Origin: Paenibacillus caseinilyticus
GTDB taxonomy: Bacteria > Bacillota > Bacilli > Paenibacillales > NBRC-103111
Assembly (NCBI RefSeq): GCF_027533645.1
Contig: NZ_JAQAGY010000004.1
Location: 186,001 to 250,000, forward strand
DNA: 64,000 bases
Direction of reading: 5' to 3'
In this document: positions 35,731-43,656 of the stretch, one piece after another
How the letters are laid out: every line of letters starts with the position of its first letter
How positions within the stretch are numbered: position 1 is the first letter of the stretch
Program-made: the position numbers and the translations under genes
Notes under the pieces: model-generated
Told to the model about the DNA's origin: nothing
Seen by the model: only the letters and a program-made list of their open reading frames with translations
Database searches by the model: none

Positions 35731-37731
35731 TTATCCCGCATTGGGATGGTCGATGATGAGCTCATAAGCTTCCCCCAGCCTGCCTTCTTCCCGAAGCCAC
35801 CCTTCGGCATCCGGCAAGTCGAAGTGCCGGAGCATGCCGGGTATGATGAAGCTGAGCGAGTCCGTCTCGTCATAGAACGGCTCCCGGATCCAGCCCGCGA
35901 GGCTGTCCATCCGGTTCACGGTCTGCACGCTCCGAACCTGCGGCTCGAGCAGCGCCGCCAACAGGGCATAGATCCCATAGCGGCCGCTGCCGTAGAGACG
36001 GATATCCGAGGCGTCCACGTTCGACAAGCCGGCTGCGAGCTCGACCGCGCGAAGCACGTCATGGATGCGCAGCGCGGCCATGCTGTCGCCGAGCCACATG
36101 AGCTCATCGGTGAACTTATCCATGAGTCCGAAGCGCTTGAAGGGCTTCTCCTCCGGATGATTCAAGTGCGGCAGCAGCGCGCCGATTCCCGTAGGATTCA
36201 GCACCATGGCGATCCGCCCGGAGGCGCTCGTCTCTTCGATCCACTTCGCGTGCTCCTCCAGACGCGCCGTGCCGCCGTCCCAGACGGCGATGGACACGGG
36301 CAGCCTGCGGTCCGCCGCCGACGCTTCGAAGAACTGAAGGGCATGCCCGAGCAAGCCGGGCTGGCTCCACCATACCGTACGGAGCGCCCACATCGATCCG
36401 ATCTCGCCGGCTCCCGAGAGGCGCGGGTTGAGATCGCAGGGCCTGCGTCCCGCATGGACGCGGTCCCGCAGCCAGCCAAGCGCCTGCCGCTTGCGCTCGG
36501 CATCCGGCAAAGCCCCCCGCTGCGCTTCCATCCCGGCCAGCCGCTCCGCATTCTCGGCATGTACGTTCCTCGCGCCGGGGAGCTCGCCGATGACCTGCCC
36601 GCTGCGCGTGCAGAGCAGCGATTCGACCGGCAGGAGCTCTACAGTCTCCGGGGGCTCCACCGTGCGGCCGAGCAGGTGCCCGGAGAAGAAACGCGCGGCT
36701 GCGCGTGCGAGCGGCACCGTGAACTTGTGTACGTTCACGTCCTCGAAGAGGTCCAGCTTCCCGGAGGCGCCGTACATCTCATAGAACCGGCGGTTGACGG
36801 CCACCGTATGGCGCGGGCCTTCGATCGGCACCGAGTCATACGTGGTGGCGAGTACCAGCACCGGCCGAGGGGCCATAGCGAGCACGATGTCTTCATGATC
36901 CATCCCGAGCGCGGAGAAGCCGGGCCACTTCTGCTCCGCATCCTGCGCTTTGCCTGTCAGCAGGAAATACGGCCGGTTCATGATGAATCCGCCCGGTGCC
37001 GCAGCGGCGATCCGCTGGTCGTACATCATGAGGAGAGCGGTCTGGGTGCCTCCGCCCGAGTGTCCGGTGACCCCGATCCGGGCCGGGTCCACTTCGGGGC
37101 GTGACGCCAGATAATCCACCGCTCTCACGGCATCGTGCAGCATGTAGCGGGCGAAGCTGTCCCCGAGCGGCAGGCACTGCCGGCCGACATTCTCATGCTC
37201 GGTCACGCTCGTCATCGGCGCTTCTCCCGCCTGCGGATCATAGAAGCCGAAACGTTCGCCCTGGCCTACCGGGTCCAGCGAGAGGACGATCAGCCCGGTA
37301 TGCACCAGGTAGTGGCATACGGACTGGTATTCGTCACAGTGCTTCGCCTGCTCCCGGTGCCCACAGAGCAGCAGCACGGCGCCCCGGAGCGCTGCAGCGG
37401 AGGCGTCGTCCGGCAGGTACAGATTCGCGGTCGCATACACCTGGGGCCGGGGCTCGAAGATGACCTTCTCGACCCGGAACCCGACGCCCGCCGTGGTGCC
37501 TGTCACTACCGGATTCAGGGGCGTATCCGAATCGGGCATGCCGCCCAGGCAGCGCTCGATTCCCTCCCGGATCTCCTGCTGCCGGCGCTCGACCCCGGCG
37601 CGATCCGTGATGGCCTCCCGGGCCTGCTCCCCTCTCCTTGCCGCCCCCATGGCGGACTCGTAGATCCACCTCGGCAGCTGGCTTTTGACGTCAAAATGGG
37701 CGATCTGCCCCTTCTCCAGCTTGTCGTACAA
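35731..37731 (-). CDS. Tandem alpha/beta hydrolase, acetyl-xylan-esterase-like
   Basis: The 666-residue protein has an N-terminal alpha/beta hydrolase of the acetyl xylan esterase type: GHREQAKH, LDPVGQGER, nucleophile Ser225 in GHSGGG, a likely acid in the ATTYDSVPIEGPRHT region and His in EDVNVHKFT. The C-terminal third (about 440-660) looks like a second, degenerate copy: the elbow is GSGRYG, without a Ser nucleophile at the centre. No signal peptide is present, so it should act on imported acetylated or esterified sugars. The start is TTG, directly after the stop of the MocA-type gene, with GGGGGGATGAGG as ribosome site. Confidence 0.8.
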   Translation of the reverse strand: MYDKLEKGQIAHFDVKSQLPRWIYESAMGAARRGEQAREAITDRAGVERRQQEIREGIERCLGGMPDSDTPLNPVVTGTTAGVGFRVEKVIFEPRPQVYATANLYLPDDASAAALRGAVLLLCGHREQAKHCDEYQSVCHYLVHTGLIVLSLDPVGQGERFGFYDPQAGEAPMTSVTEHENVGRQCLPLGDSFARYMLHDAVRAVDYLASRPEVDPARIGVTGHSGGGTQTALLMMYDQRIAAAAPGGFIMNRPYFLLTGKAQDAEQKWPGFSALGMDHEDIVLAMAPRPVLVLATTYDSVPIEGPRHTVAVNRRFYEMYGASGKLDLFEDVNVHKFTVPLARAAARFFSGHLLGRTVEPPETVELLPVESLLCTRSGQVIGELPGARNVHAENAERLAGMEAQRGALPDAERKRQALGWLRDRVHAGRRPCDLNPRLSGAGEIGSMWALRTVWWSQPGLLGHALQFFEASAADRRLPVSIAVWDGGTARLEEHAKWIEETSASGRIAMVLNPTGIGALLPHLNHPEEKPFKRFGLMDKFTDELMWLGDSMAALRIHDVLRAVELAAGLSNVDASDIRLYGSGRYGIYALLAALLEPQVRSVQTVNRMDSLAGWIREPFYDETDSLSFIIPGMLRHFDLPDAEGWLREEGRLGEAYELIIDHPNAG

Positions 37732-37734
37732 GCC

Positions 37735-39045
37735 TCATCCCCCCTTGGTTTCGGCCGGCTCTGCAGCCGTGCCGAGCAGTTCATTCAACCGTACGGGCCT
37801 GCCGGACTTCGCGGAAGTCCAGACCGCCTCGCCGGTCAATACGGATGCCGCGCCGGCCTCCGCGCCGGCCAGAATGTCATAGTCGCGCAGCGGGTCCGGC
37901 CCCAGGAACAGGTCCTCGAGCAGCAGCGGGTCTCCGCCTCCATGCCCTCCCGGACGGGGAACGACATGAATCGTTTCCTTTCCGCCGAAGAGCGGATAAT
38001 AGTCGATGGTCTGCGAAGGAACTGCAAAAGCCGCACGCCCGGAGACGATCTCCTTGGTTTCGATTCTTCCCTTCGTCCCGTTGATGGCGAGCCGGTAGCC
38101 TTCATACGGCAGGGAGAAGTTGACCGAATAACTGAGCAGCGCCCCCTTGTCGTACTTGACCACGGCCGTATACGTATCCTCGATATCGATGTCGCTGTCG
38201 AAGATACAGGCATCGCCCCGGTACCCCGTGTAACTGCTCGGCTTCAGCTCCATGCCCGCCAGGTGATCATCCGGCGGCTGTGTCTCCTTGCTCCGCGAAG
38301 ACCACCGCATATAGTAGGTACAGTGCGTCTTCTCTTGGCAGGTCCCGCAGAACCGCCCGTCCTTCAGCGAGGGATTGAGTTCCCCTTGGGAACCGTAATA
38401 ATGCAGCGCTCCGTATGAGAACGCTTCCACGGGCTGCTGTCCGACCCACCAGTTCACGAGGTCAAAATGATGGGTGCTCTTATGGATGGAGAGTCCGCCG
38501 GAGCGGCTCCTATTCCGGTTCCAACGTTTGAAATAGCTGGCCCCGTGATACGTATCGAGATACCAGTTGAGATCGACCGAGGTCACCCGGCCGACCCGCC
38601 CTTCAAGGATGAGCTCTTTAATTCGCGTATGTATCGGAGCATACCGGTAGTTGAAAGCCACGTAAAGCCTTCCCCTGCTGTTCTTCTGGGCGTCCAGCAC
38701 CCGCCGGCAGTCCTCACCCGTTGTCACCATCGGCTTCTCCGAGATGACATCCAGGTGCAGTTCCAGTCCTTTGACGATGTAATCGGCATGGGTGTGGTCA
38801 GCCCCGGCGACGATGAGCACGTCCGGCTTCGTGTCACGGATCATATCGTCTAAGCGCTCCGGCGTATAGACCGGCAGTCCGGCGAGTGCCGGAAACTTGT
38901 TGAAGCAGTTTGTAAAGCGAGCCGGGTCCGCATCGAGCAGCCCCACGATCTCGCAGTGCGCCTGGTACGTGTCGAGCATCGCACGGATAAACATCCCGTT
39001 TGCCCTCGCACTGACGCCGCAGATCACATAGCGTTTTTTGGCCAC
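37735..39045 (-). CDS. Gfo/Idh/MocA-family oxidoreductase (second copy)
   Basis: The 436-residue protein is an NAD(P)-dependent sugar oxidoreductase: Rossmann start RYVICGVSARANGMF, ISEKPMVTTGED with the catalytic Lys, and STHHFDLVNWWVGQQP. An insertion with four Cys (FCGTCQEKTHCTYY plus a later one) is absent from the other MocA-type copy and might bind metal. The GTG at 39045 follows AGGAGGGG by 7 nt; upstream ATG starts lack this spacing. It is the first gene of the esterase-racemase operon. Confidence 0.87.
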   Translation of the reverse strand: MAKKRYVICGVSARANGMFIRAMLDTYQAHCEIVGLLDADPARFTNCFNKFPALAGLPVYTPERLDDMIRDTKPDVLIVAGADHTHADYIVKGLELHLDVISEKPMVTTGEDCRRVLDAQKNSRGRLYVAFNYRYAPIHTRIKELILEGRVGRVTSVDLNWYLDTYHGASYFKRWNRNRSRSGGLSIHKSTHHFDLVNWWVGQQPVEAFSYGALHYYGSQGELNPSLKDGRFCGTCQEKTHCTYYMRWSSRSKETQPPDDHLAGMELKPSSYTGYRGDACIFDSDIDIEDTYTAVVKYDKGALLSYSVNFSLPYEGYRLAINGTKGRIETKEIVSGRAAFAVPSQTIDYYPLFGGKETIHVVPRPGGHGGGDPLLLEDLFLGPDPLRDYDILAGAEAGAASVLTGEAVWTSAKSGRPVRLNELLGTAAEPAETKGG

Positions 39046-39151
39046 CTTATACCCCTCCTGTCTCATAGACAGTATACAAACGGACCGTGCGGCAATCAGG
39101 GGCGCATCCAACCGGGAATATAGGGGGATTGTGCCGTTAGGCTTTTTTTTT

Positions 39152-39181
39152 AAAAAAAGCCCCGCCGTATGCCGGCAGGGC
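39152..39181 (-). terminator. Terminator of the large SLH gene
   Basis: GCCCTGCCGGC pairs with GCCGGCGGGGC on the minus strand around a short loop, followed by seven T. Next to it GGCTTTTTTTTTAAAAAAAG is an A/T palindrome. Confidence 0.85.
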
Positions 39182-39200
39182 CATCCGGGAATGAACCGGA

Positions 39201-42200
39201 TTAGGGGTAGAGAATGAAGCGTTTTTTCTTGATGCCGTGAGCGGAAGCCACATAGAGGGTAAACTCTTTGATGTTGTTCTTCGTTTTATCGTCTCCGTTG
39301 CGGACATAGGTGATTTTGAAGTCGGCGTCCAACGAGATTTTGTCGCGCTTGGCATTCGATGGATCGGTGTACGGTTCGATGTACTGCACATTCCCGATGA
39401 AAGCCCGCACGTCCAACAAAGTGTTGTACATCGGAATCTCATAGTCGATGGTATGACCGTATTGGTCGCGGATCTGGAAGTTCTCGCGTTTATTCCCTAC
39501 GAGTTCCGAATCCCAGATCGTACGTCCGTTGAGATCCACAGTCGATCCGTTTTTCTTCACGACATCGCTGTCATTCATCTTCGATTCCTTGACATACAGA
39601 TCATCCGCATTCACAACGACATCCTTGGAAACCGACTGGATTTCGCCGTCGAAAGCTTCGAAGAATACGGTGACTTTGGCTTTGCCGCTGTCGAGTCCCA
39701 CGATCTTGTCTTTGTTGTTATGACCGATCACTTTGGTTGCGTTGGATGTAATGCCCAGAATAGGAATCAGCTTATTTTTGTATTCCGTACCCAGCGCATT
39801 CTTGGCTCGAACCTCGGCGACCCGGCCGAAAGCCTTATAGTAAGTCAATAGATAGGTCGCATCGGTCACGCTGCTGATCATATTCCGGTCATAGAGCGAC
39901 CTGCCGGCCGCAAAAAGGGAGTCCTCCAAATCCAGCACATAATTAACATAGGCCGTCTTAGGATTCACTACTTCGGCGGTCGAAACGATCGAGCTCATCG
40001 TACGGATGACGTTCTGTCCGTCTTTATCCACCTCGACCAGGGAGGCCGTGAGCTGATAGCTTCCCTCTTTGGTCAGTGAAGCGACGAACTTGATTTCCCG
40101 CCCGTGAAAATTCTTCAACTCGGACCTGTAGCTGGAATACACATCGCTCATCACCGACTTATTGTTGAGCTTGAGATCCCTTACCGCACCAGGCTCGCCG
40201 CTTGTACGCTCCAGGCGAAGGTCCACTTTGTAGTTCGTATTCTCCGGACTGAAGTTTTCTCCATACTGGTCGACTACGTTGAACATCGGTCCGGCTTCCG
40301 TATTCAGGAAAATAGAATAATGCAGGGGCTTCGACACTTTCTCGTCCGTATCATCATCTTTGGGTTCGGTGCCGGTCACAATCGCATTGGGAACTCTCTT
40401 CTCGCGCACATCGAGCTTCAGCGTCTCGAATTTGTTCAGCTCCACCAGATGCACGATGACCGAGGCGGGCCCCCTGCCCTTGATTTCTTTGATGCGGATC
40501 TTGCCTTCCTCGCCGGCTCTGCTGTCAATCTTGAGATTCCCGATCGTCTGTCCCGAGCTGTCGGTGCGTTCCGGAACATCCGCTTCGAGGACCAGCGGCC
40601 CGGTGGACGAGATTCGCAGCTGCCCTTCGAGCTCCGCATACACGATCTCGTTGACGGTTAACGTATAGCCCGAAGCGTCCTTGACGCGGAGCTCGACGTA
40701 TTTGTCCACATCGCCGTCGGCCAGCGTCTTATCCCAAGCATAGAACTCGACCGAGGCAGGCGTCTTCGGTGCAGCCACCTTCAGGGTCTTCGTGACCTCT
40801 TGGCCGCCTCCCGGGCCGTAGAGATGCACGGTCACTTCCTTGTCGGTCTTCAGCTTCGGAAAGGCTACCAGCTGAAGCTCGGGATACCCGTCATTGTTGA
40901 TATCCTGGAAGTTGTTCACGCTCTTGTCGTAGTTGATCACATCGCCCGGATTCACAAAAACAACAATCCCTGTTCCACTGTTGAGGACGTCAGGATCGAC
41001 GACACGGTTGTCGTATTGGTCCCAAGCTTTGAAATCCAGGAAGGCACGGAATCCGGTTTTGAATACGGACTGGCCATCGTTGAATTTCAATTCACCTGCC
41101 TCAAGCTTGGTTATACGGGGCTTGTCGCCAACCGTGAACGTCTTCTGTGCAGACTGGGCATTCTTGTGATCCAGCAGGGAGACGAACACCTGGCTGCCGG
41201 GCTGCTCCTCGCTCAGATCCACGATCAGATACCGGCTTCCCGGCACCATGATCGGAATATTATTTTTGGCGCCGATCAGGATGTTCACGTTGCTCGCCTT
41301 TAAGCCCGTCTCTTCCTTGTATTGGTTGATGGCCTTATAGGGTACTATCACTTTGGATTGAGGCAGTGTATCTGAAGGCGCCGTGATCTCGATCTTCTCG
41401 ATCCGCTCCTCCTCCGCCTCGAACTCGAACACCTTGACGTTCATCTGATCGTCAGGCAGTCCCATCAGTTCGACGATATAAGCGCCTTTCTCGAGTTTGA
41501 CGTCGAGTTCCATCGTCGCTTCCGTCAATTTCTCGTCGGTCCACTGGACGAAGGCGGGAAGAGGCTTGACCTCCTCTGTATCCTCCGAATCGTCATCGTC
41601 GTCATCGTCTTCCTTGAGACCCTTTCTCGTGATCTTGAGCTCGGCGGTCGTATCGACACTGCGGTCCAGCTTCACAGAGACCATGTTCGACTTGATCGCC
41701 TTCACTTCGACAATCGAGACCTTATCGGGCTGCTCCGCTTCCTCTTCGGCTTTCCCGCCGTCTTTGCCTTCCGCAGGCTGCACGATCTCATAAGCGGCAA
41801 GCGCCAGCGTCTTCCGTGTAGCCGCCTCCGTGCCTCCGAAGGTTCCATCCGCAAGCAGCGGAATCAGCTTCTTCTCCACCGCGAGGGCAGCATAGCCTGC
41901 GGCCCAATCGCTGACCGTGTCATCCTCAAGGGCTGTCGCTTGCTCGGCTTCCTTCTCCAGCTTAAGTCCCCGGATGAGGAAGGCAGCCAGCTCCTGCCTT
42001 GTGACTTCGCCGGACGGATTGTACCGCTTGCCCTCCGCATCGGCGCCCGTAGTGAGCCCCGCCTCCTTCAATGCTTCGATATAAGGCAGCGCATACGAGT
42101 GAACCGGATCTTCCGCAAGCACATCGAGGAAGCTGGACTGGCGCAGCGTGGAGTCCACTTTCAGCTTGAAGACCAGCGCTGCGATCTTGGCGAACTGGGC

Positions 42201-42608
42201 TCGGTTCAGCTTCTCGCCCGGACCGAACGCTTCTTCGGAGATGCCATCGAAGATTCCGTGCTTGACAAGGGCTTCGATGCGCTTCTTCTCCTCGTCCGGC
42301 AGTCCTTCCAGGTCCTTGAAAGGTGACATCGTCTTGACTTCCGGAGCATCTGCTTTGTCCGCTCCGTCCGCTTGCTCAGCCTCCGGCTTGTCTGCCTTCT
42401 CCTCTGCCGCCTTGTCCCCTTCCTGCGGGGAATTCTCTCGCGCCTGCTGTCCGCTCTCCCCGCCCTTCTGCGCTTGTTCCTGCTGCTGAGCAGCCTCCGC
42501 CTGCATGCCCTGGACAGGCTGTGTGCCGGTCTCCGCCGCAGCCAGCGGGGTCAGCAGACAAGAAAAGAGCAGCGTGAAGGAAACCAATGATGAGACCTCT
42601 TTGATCAA
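39201..42608 (-). CDS. Large SLH-domain cell-surface protein
   Basis: The 1,135-residue secreted protein has a signal peptide (MIKEVSSLVSFTLLFSCLLT, cleavage after AAA-A), a Gln/Glu/Ala-rich linker to about residue 90, and three S-layer-homology repeats (about 95-280; LNRAQFAKIAALVFKLK, TRQELAAFLIRGLKL, TRKTLALAAYEIVQ) that anchor it to pyruvylated wall polymer. The remaining 850 residues are beta-rich, Ig-like segments with a run of seven Asp (about 335) that may bind calcium. The TTG at 42608 fits AGGAGG with 7-nt spacing; a GTG three codons earlier abuts the site. It may be an S-layer or adhesin protein. It lies downstream of the ABC exporter genes but has its own upstream motif at 42683-42714. 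Confidence 0.88.
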   Translation of the reverse strand: MIKEVSSLVSFTLLFSCLLTPLAAAETGTQPVQGMQAEAAQQQEQAQKGGESGQQARENSPQEGDKAAEEKADKPEAEQADGADKADAPEVKTMSPFKDLEGLPDEEKKRIEALVKHGIFDGISEEAFGPGEKLNRAQFAKIAALVFKLKVDSTLRQSSFLDVLAEDPVHSYALPYIEALKEAGLTTGADAEGKRYNPSGEVTRQELAAFLIRGLKLEKEAEQATALEDDTVSDWAAGYAALAVEKKLIPLLADGTFGGTEAATRKTLALAAYEIVQPAEGKDGGKAEEEAEQPDKVSIVEVKAIKSNMVSVKLDRSVDTTAELKITRKGLKEDDDDDDDSEDTEEVKPLPAFVQWTDEKLTEATMELDVKLEKGAYIVELMGLPDDQMNVKVFEFEAEEERIEKIEITAPSDTLPQSKVIVPYKAINQYKEETGLKASNVNILIGAKNNIPIMVPGSRYLIVDLSEEQPGSQVFVSLLDHKNAQSAQKTFTVGDKPRITKLEAGELKFNDGQSVFKTGFRAFLDFKAWDQYDNRVVDPDVLNSGTGIVVFVNPGDVINYDKSVNNFQDINNDGYPELQLVAFPKLKTDKEVTVHLYGPGGGQEVTKTLKVAAPKTPASVEFYAWDKTLADGDVDKYVELRVKDASGYTLTVNEIVYAELEGQLRISSTGPLVLEADVPERTDSSGQTIGNLKIDSRAGEEGKIRIKEIKGRGPASVIVHLVELNKFETLKLDVREKRVPNAIVTGTEPKDDDTDEKVSKPLHYSIFLNTEAGPMFNVVDQYGENFSPENTNYKVDLRLERTSGEPGAVRDLKLNNKSVMSDVYSSYRSELKNFHGREIKFVASLTKEGSYQLTASLVEVDKDGQNVIRTMSSIVSTAEVVNPKTAYVNYVLDLEDSLFAAGRSLYDRNMISSVTDATYLLTYYKAFGRVAEVRAKNALGTEYKNKLIPILGITSNATKVIGHNNKDKIVGLDSGKAKVTVFFEAFDGEIQSVSKDVVVNADDLYVKESKMNDSDVVKKNGSTVDLNGRTIWDSELVGNKRENFQIRDQYGHTIDYEIPMYNTLLDVRAFIGNVQYIEPYTDPSNAKRDKISLDADFKITYVRNGDDKTKNNIKEFTLYVASAHGIKKKRFILYP

Positions 42609-42682
42609 ACCCTGCACCTCCTGATTATGTTGTGGTATGTATGCGCTTACTCCACTCTAGTCTATGGAGCCCGCAGGATCAC

Positions 42683-42714
42683 GGGGGGGTTCCGTCCACT
42701 TTATAGGGGATTCC
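42683..42714 (-). promoter_or_regulatory. Shared G-run/TTTATAGG motif, copy A
   Basis: On the plus strand seven G (GGGGGGGTTCCG) are followed by CTTTATAGGGGATTC. Similar sequences stand at 48384-48416 and 54722-54752. It lies 75-106 bp before the SLH gene start. The position fits an activator site, which is an inference. Confidence 0.6.
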
Positions 42715-42770
42715 CGCTATCGTACCGTTTGCCCTCCTCCGTACGATGCAGCAGAACAATCCTTGCCCGC

Positions 42771-43655
42771 TTATTCGGGCGGCAGCAGTACGATCCGTCC
42801 GTTCTCCATTACGATCTGCACCTTGCCCGACTGCTTCACCCCGGTCGTCTCCAGGAAGCCGGCCGGAATCTGGACGCGGCCTGCCTGGTCCAGAATCGCA
42901 TACTCCACGTGCGATTCCTCTTCCCCGGCAGCCCCCTCCTCCACCGGCAGCTCTCCATCCGAGCCGTCTTCCGGCATACGGCGGCGCAGCATCTCCGAAG
43001 ACGTCTTGCCGTCGCGGATCGCCACCACGCGGTCGACCTTCTTCGCGAGCTGCGGATCGTGCGTGACGATAACGACCGTCAGACCGAGGGAGCGGGACAG
43101 ATGGCGGAACAGGTCCAGGATCGTATTCGCCATCGCCGTATCGACGGAGCCGGTCGGTTCGTCGGCGAGCAGCAGCTTCGGCGAATTCGCGAGAGCGATC
43201 GCGATAGCCACCCGCTGCTGCTCCCCGCCCGAGAGCTGGTTCAGCCGGTTGTTCACCCGGTGGCTGAGGCCCACCGCCTCCAGCAGCTCCCTGGCGCGCT
43301 CCCGCCGGCGCCTCCCCTGCAGCAGCATCGGCAGCTCGACATTCTGCAGAGCCGTCAGGTAGGGGATGAGGTTGCGGGCGTTATTCTGCCACACAAAGCC
43401 GACGGTCTCGCGCTTGTAACGGATGAGATCCTTCTCCGACATCGTGAGTAAGTCCCGTCCGTCTACCACCAGGCGGCCCGCCGAGGGACGGTCGAGCCCG
43501 CCCAGCATGTTGAGCAGCGTCGATTTGCCGCTGCCGCTGCTGCCGATGATCGCCATGAGCTCGCCGGCGGCCACCTGCAGATCCAAGCCTTGCAGGGCCA
43601 CGACTTCGAGATCGGCGATCTTGTAGATTTTGACCAGGTTGTCGCATTGAATCAT
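42771..43655 (-). CDS. ABC exporter ATPase with a C-terminal AbrB-like domain
   Basis: The 294-residue protein has a complete nucleotide-binding domain: Walker A IIGSSGSGKSTLL, Q-loop FVWQNNARNL, signature [10 protein letters not shown], Walker B LLLADEPTGSVD and switch VTHD. After about residue 225 there is an acidic linker (EDGSDGELPVEEGAAGEEE), and then 45 residues (EYAILDQAGRVQIPAGFLE ... VQIVMENGRIVLLPPE) that match the swapped-hairpin SpoVT/AbrB/MazE fold, normally DNA-binding or dimerising. The gene is the fourth of the exporter operon, next to the permease gene (1-bp gap). The extra domain may dimerise the ATPase or bind DNA; neither is shown. Confidence 0.88.
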   Translation of the reverse strand: MIQCDNLVKIYKIADLEVVALQGLDLQVAAGELMAIIGSSGSGKSTLLNMLGGLDRPSAGRLVVDGRDLLTMSEKDLIRYKRETVGFVWQNNARNLIPYLTALQNVELPMLLQGRRRRERARELLEAVGLSHRVNNRLNQLSGGEQQRVAIAIALANSPKLLLADEPTGSVDTAMANTILDLFRHLSRSLGLTVVIVTHDPQLAKKVDRVVAIRDGKTSSEMLRRRMPEDGSDGELPVEEGAAGEEESHVEYAILDQAGRVQIPAGFLETTGVKQSGKVQIVMENGRIVLLPPE

Positions 43656-43656
43656 C

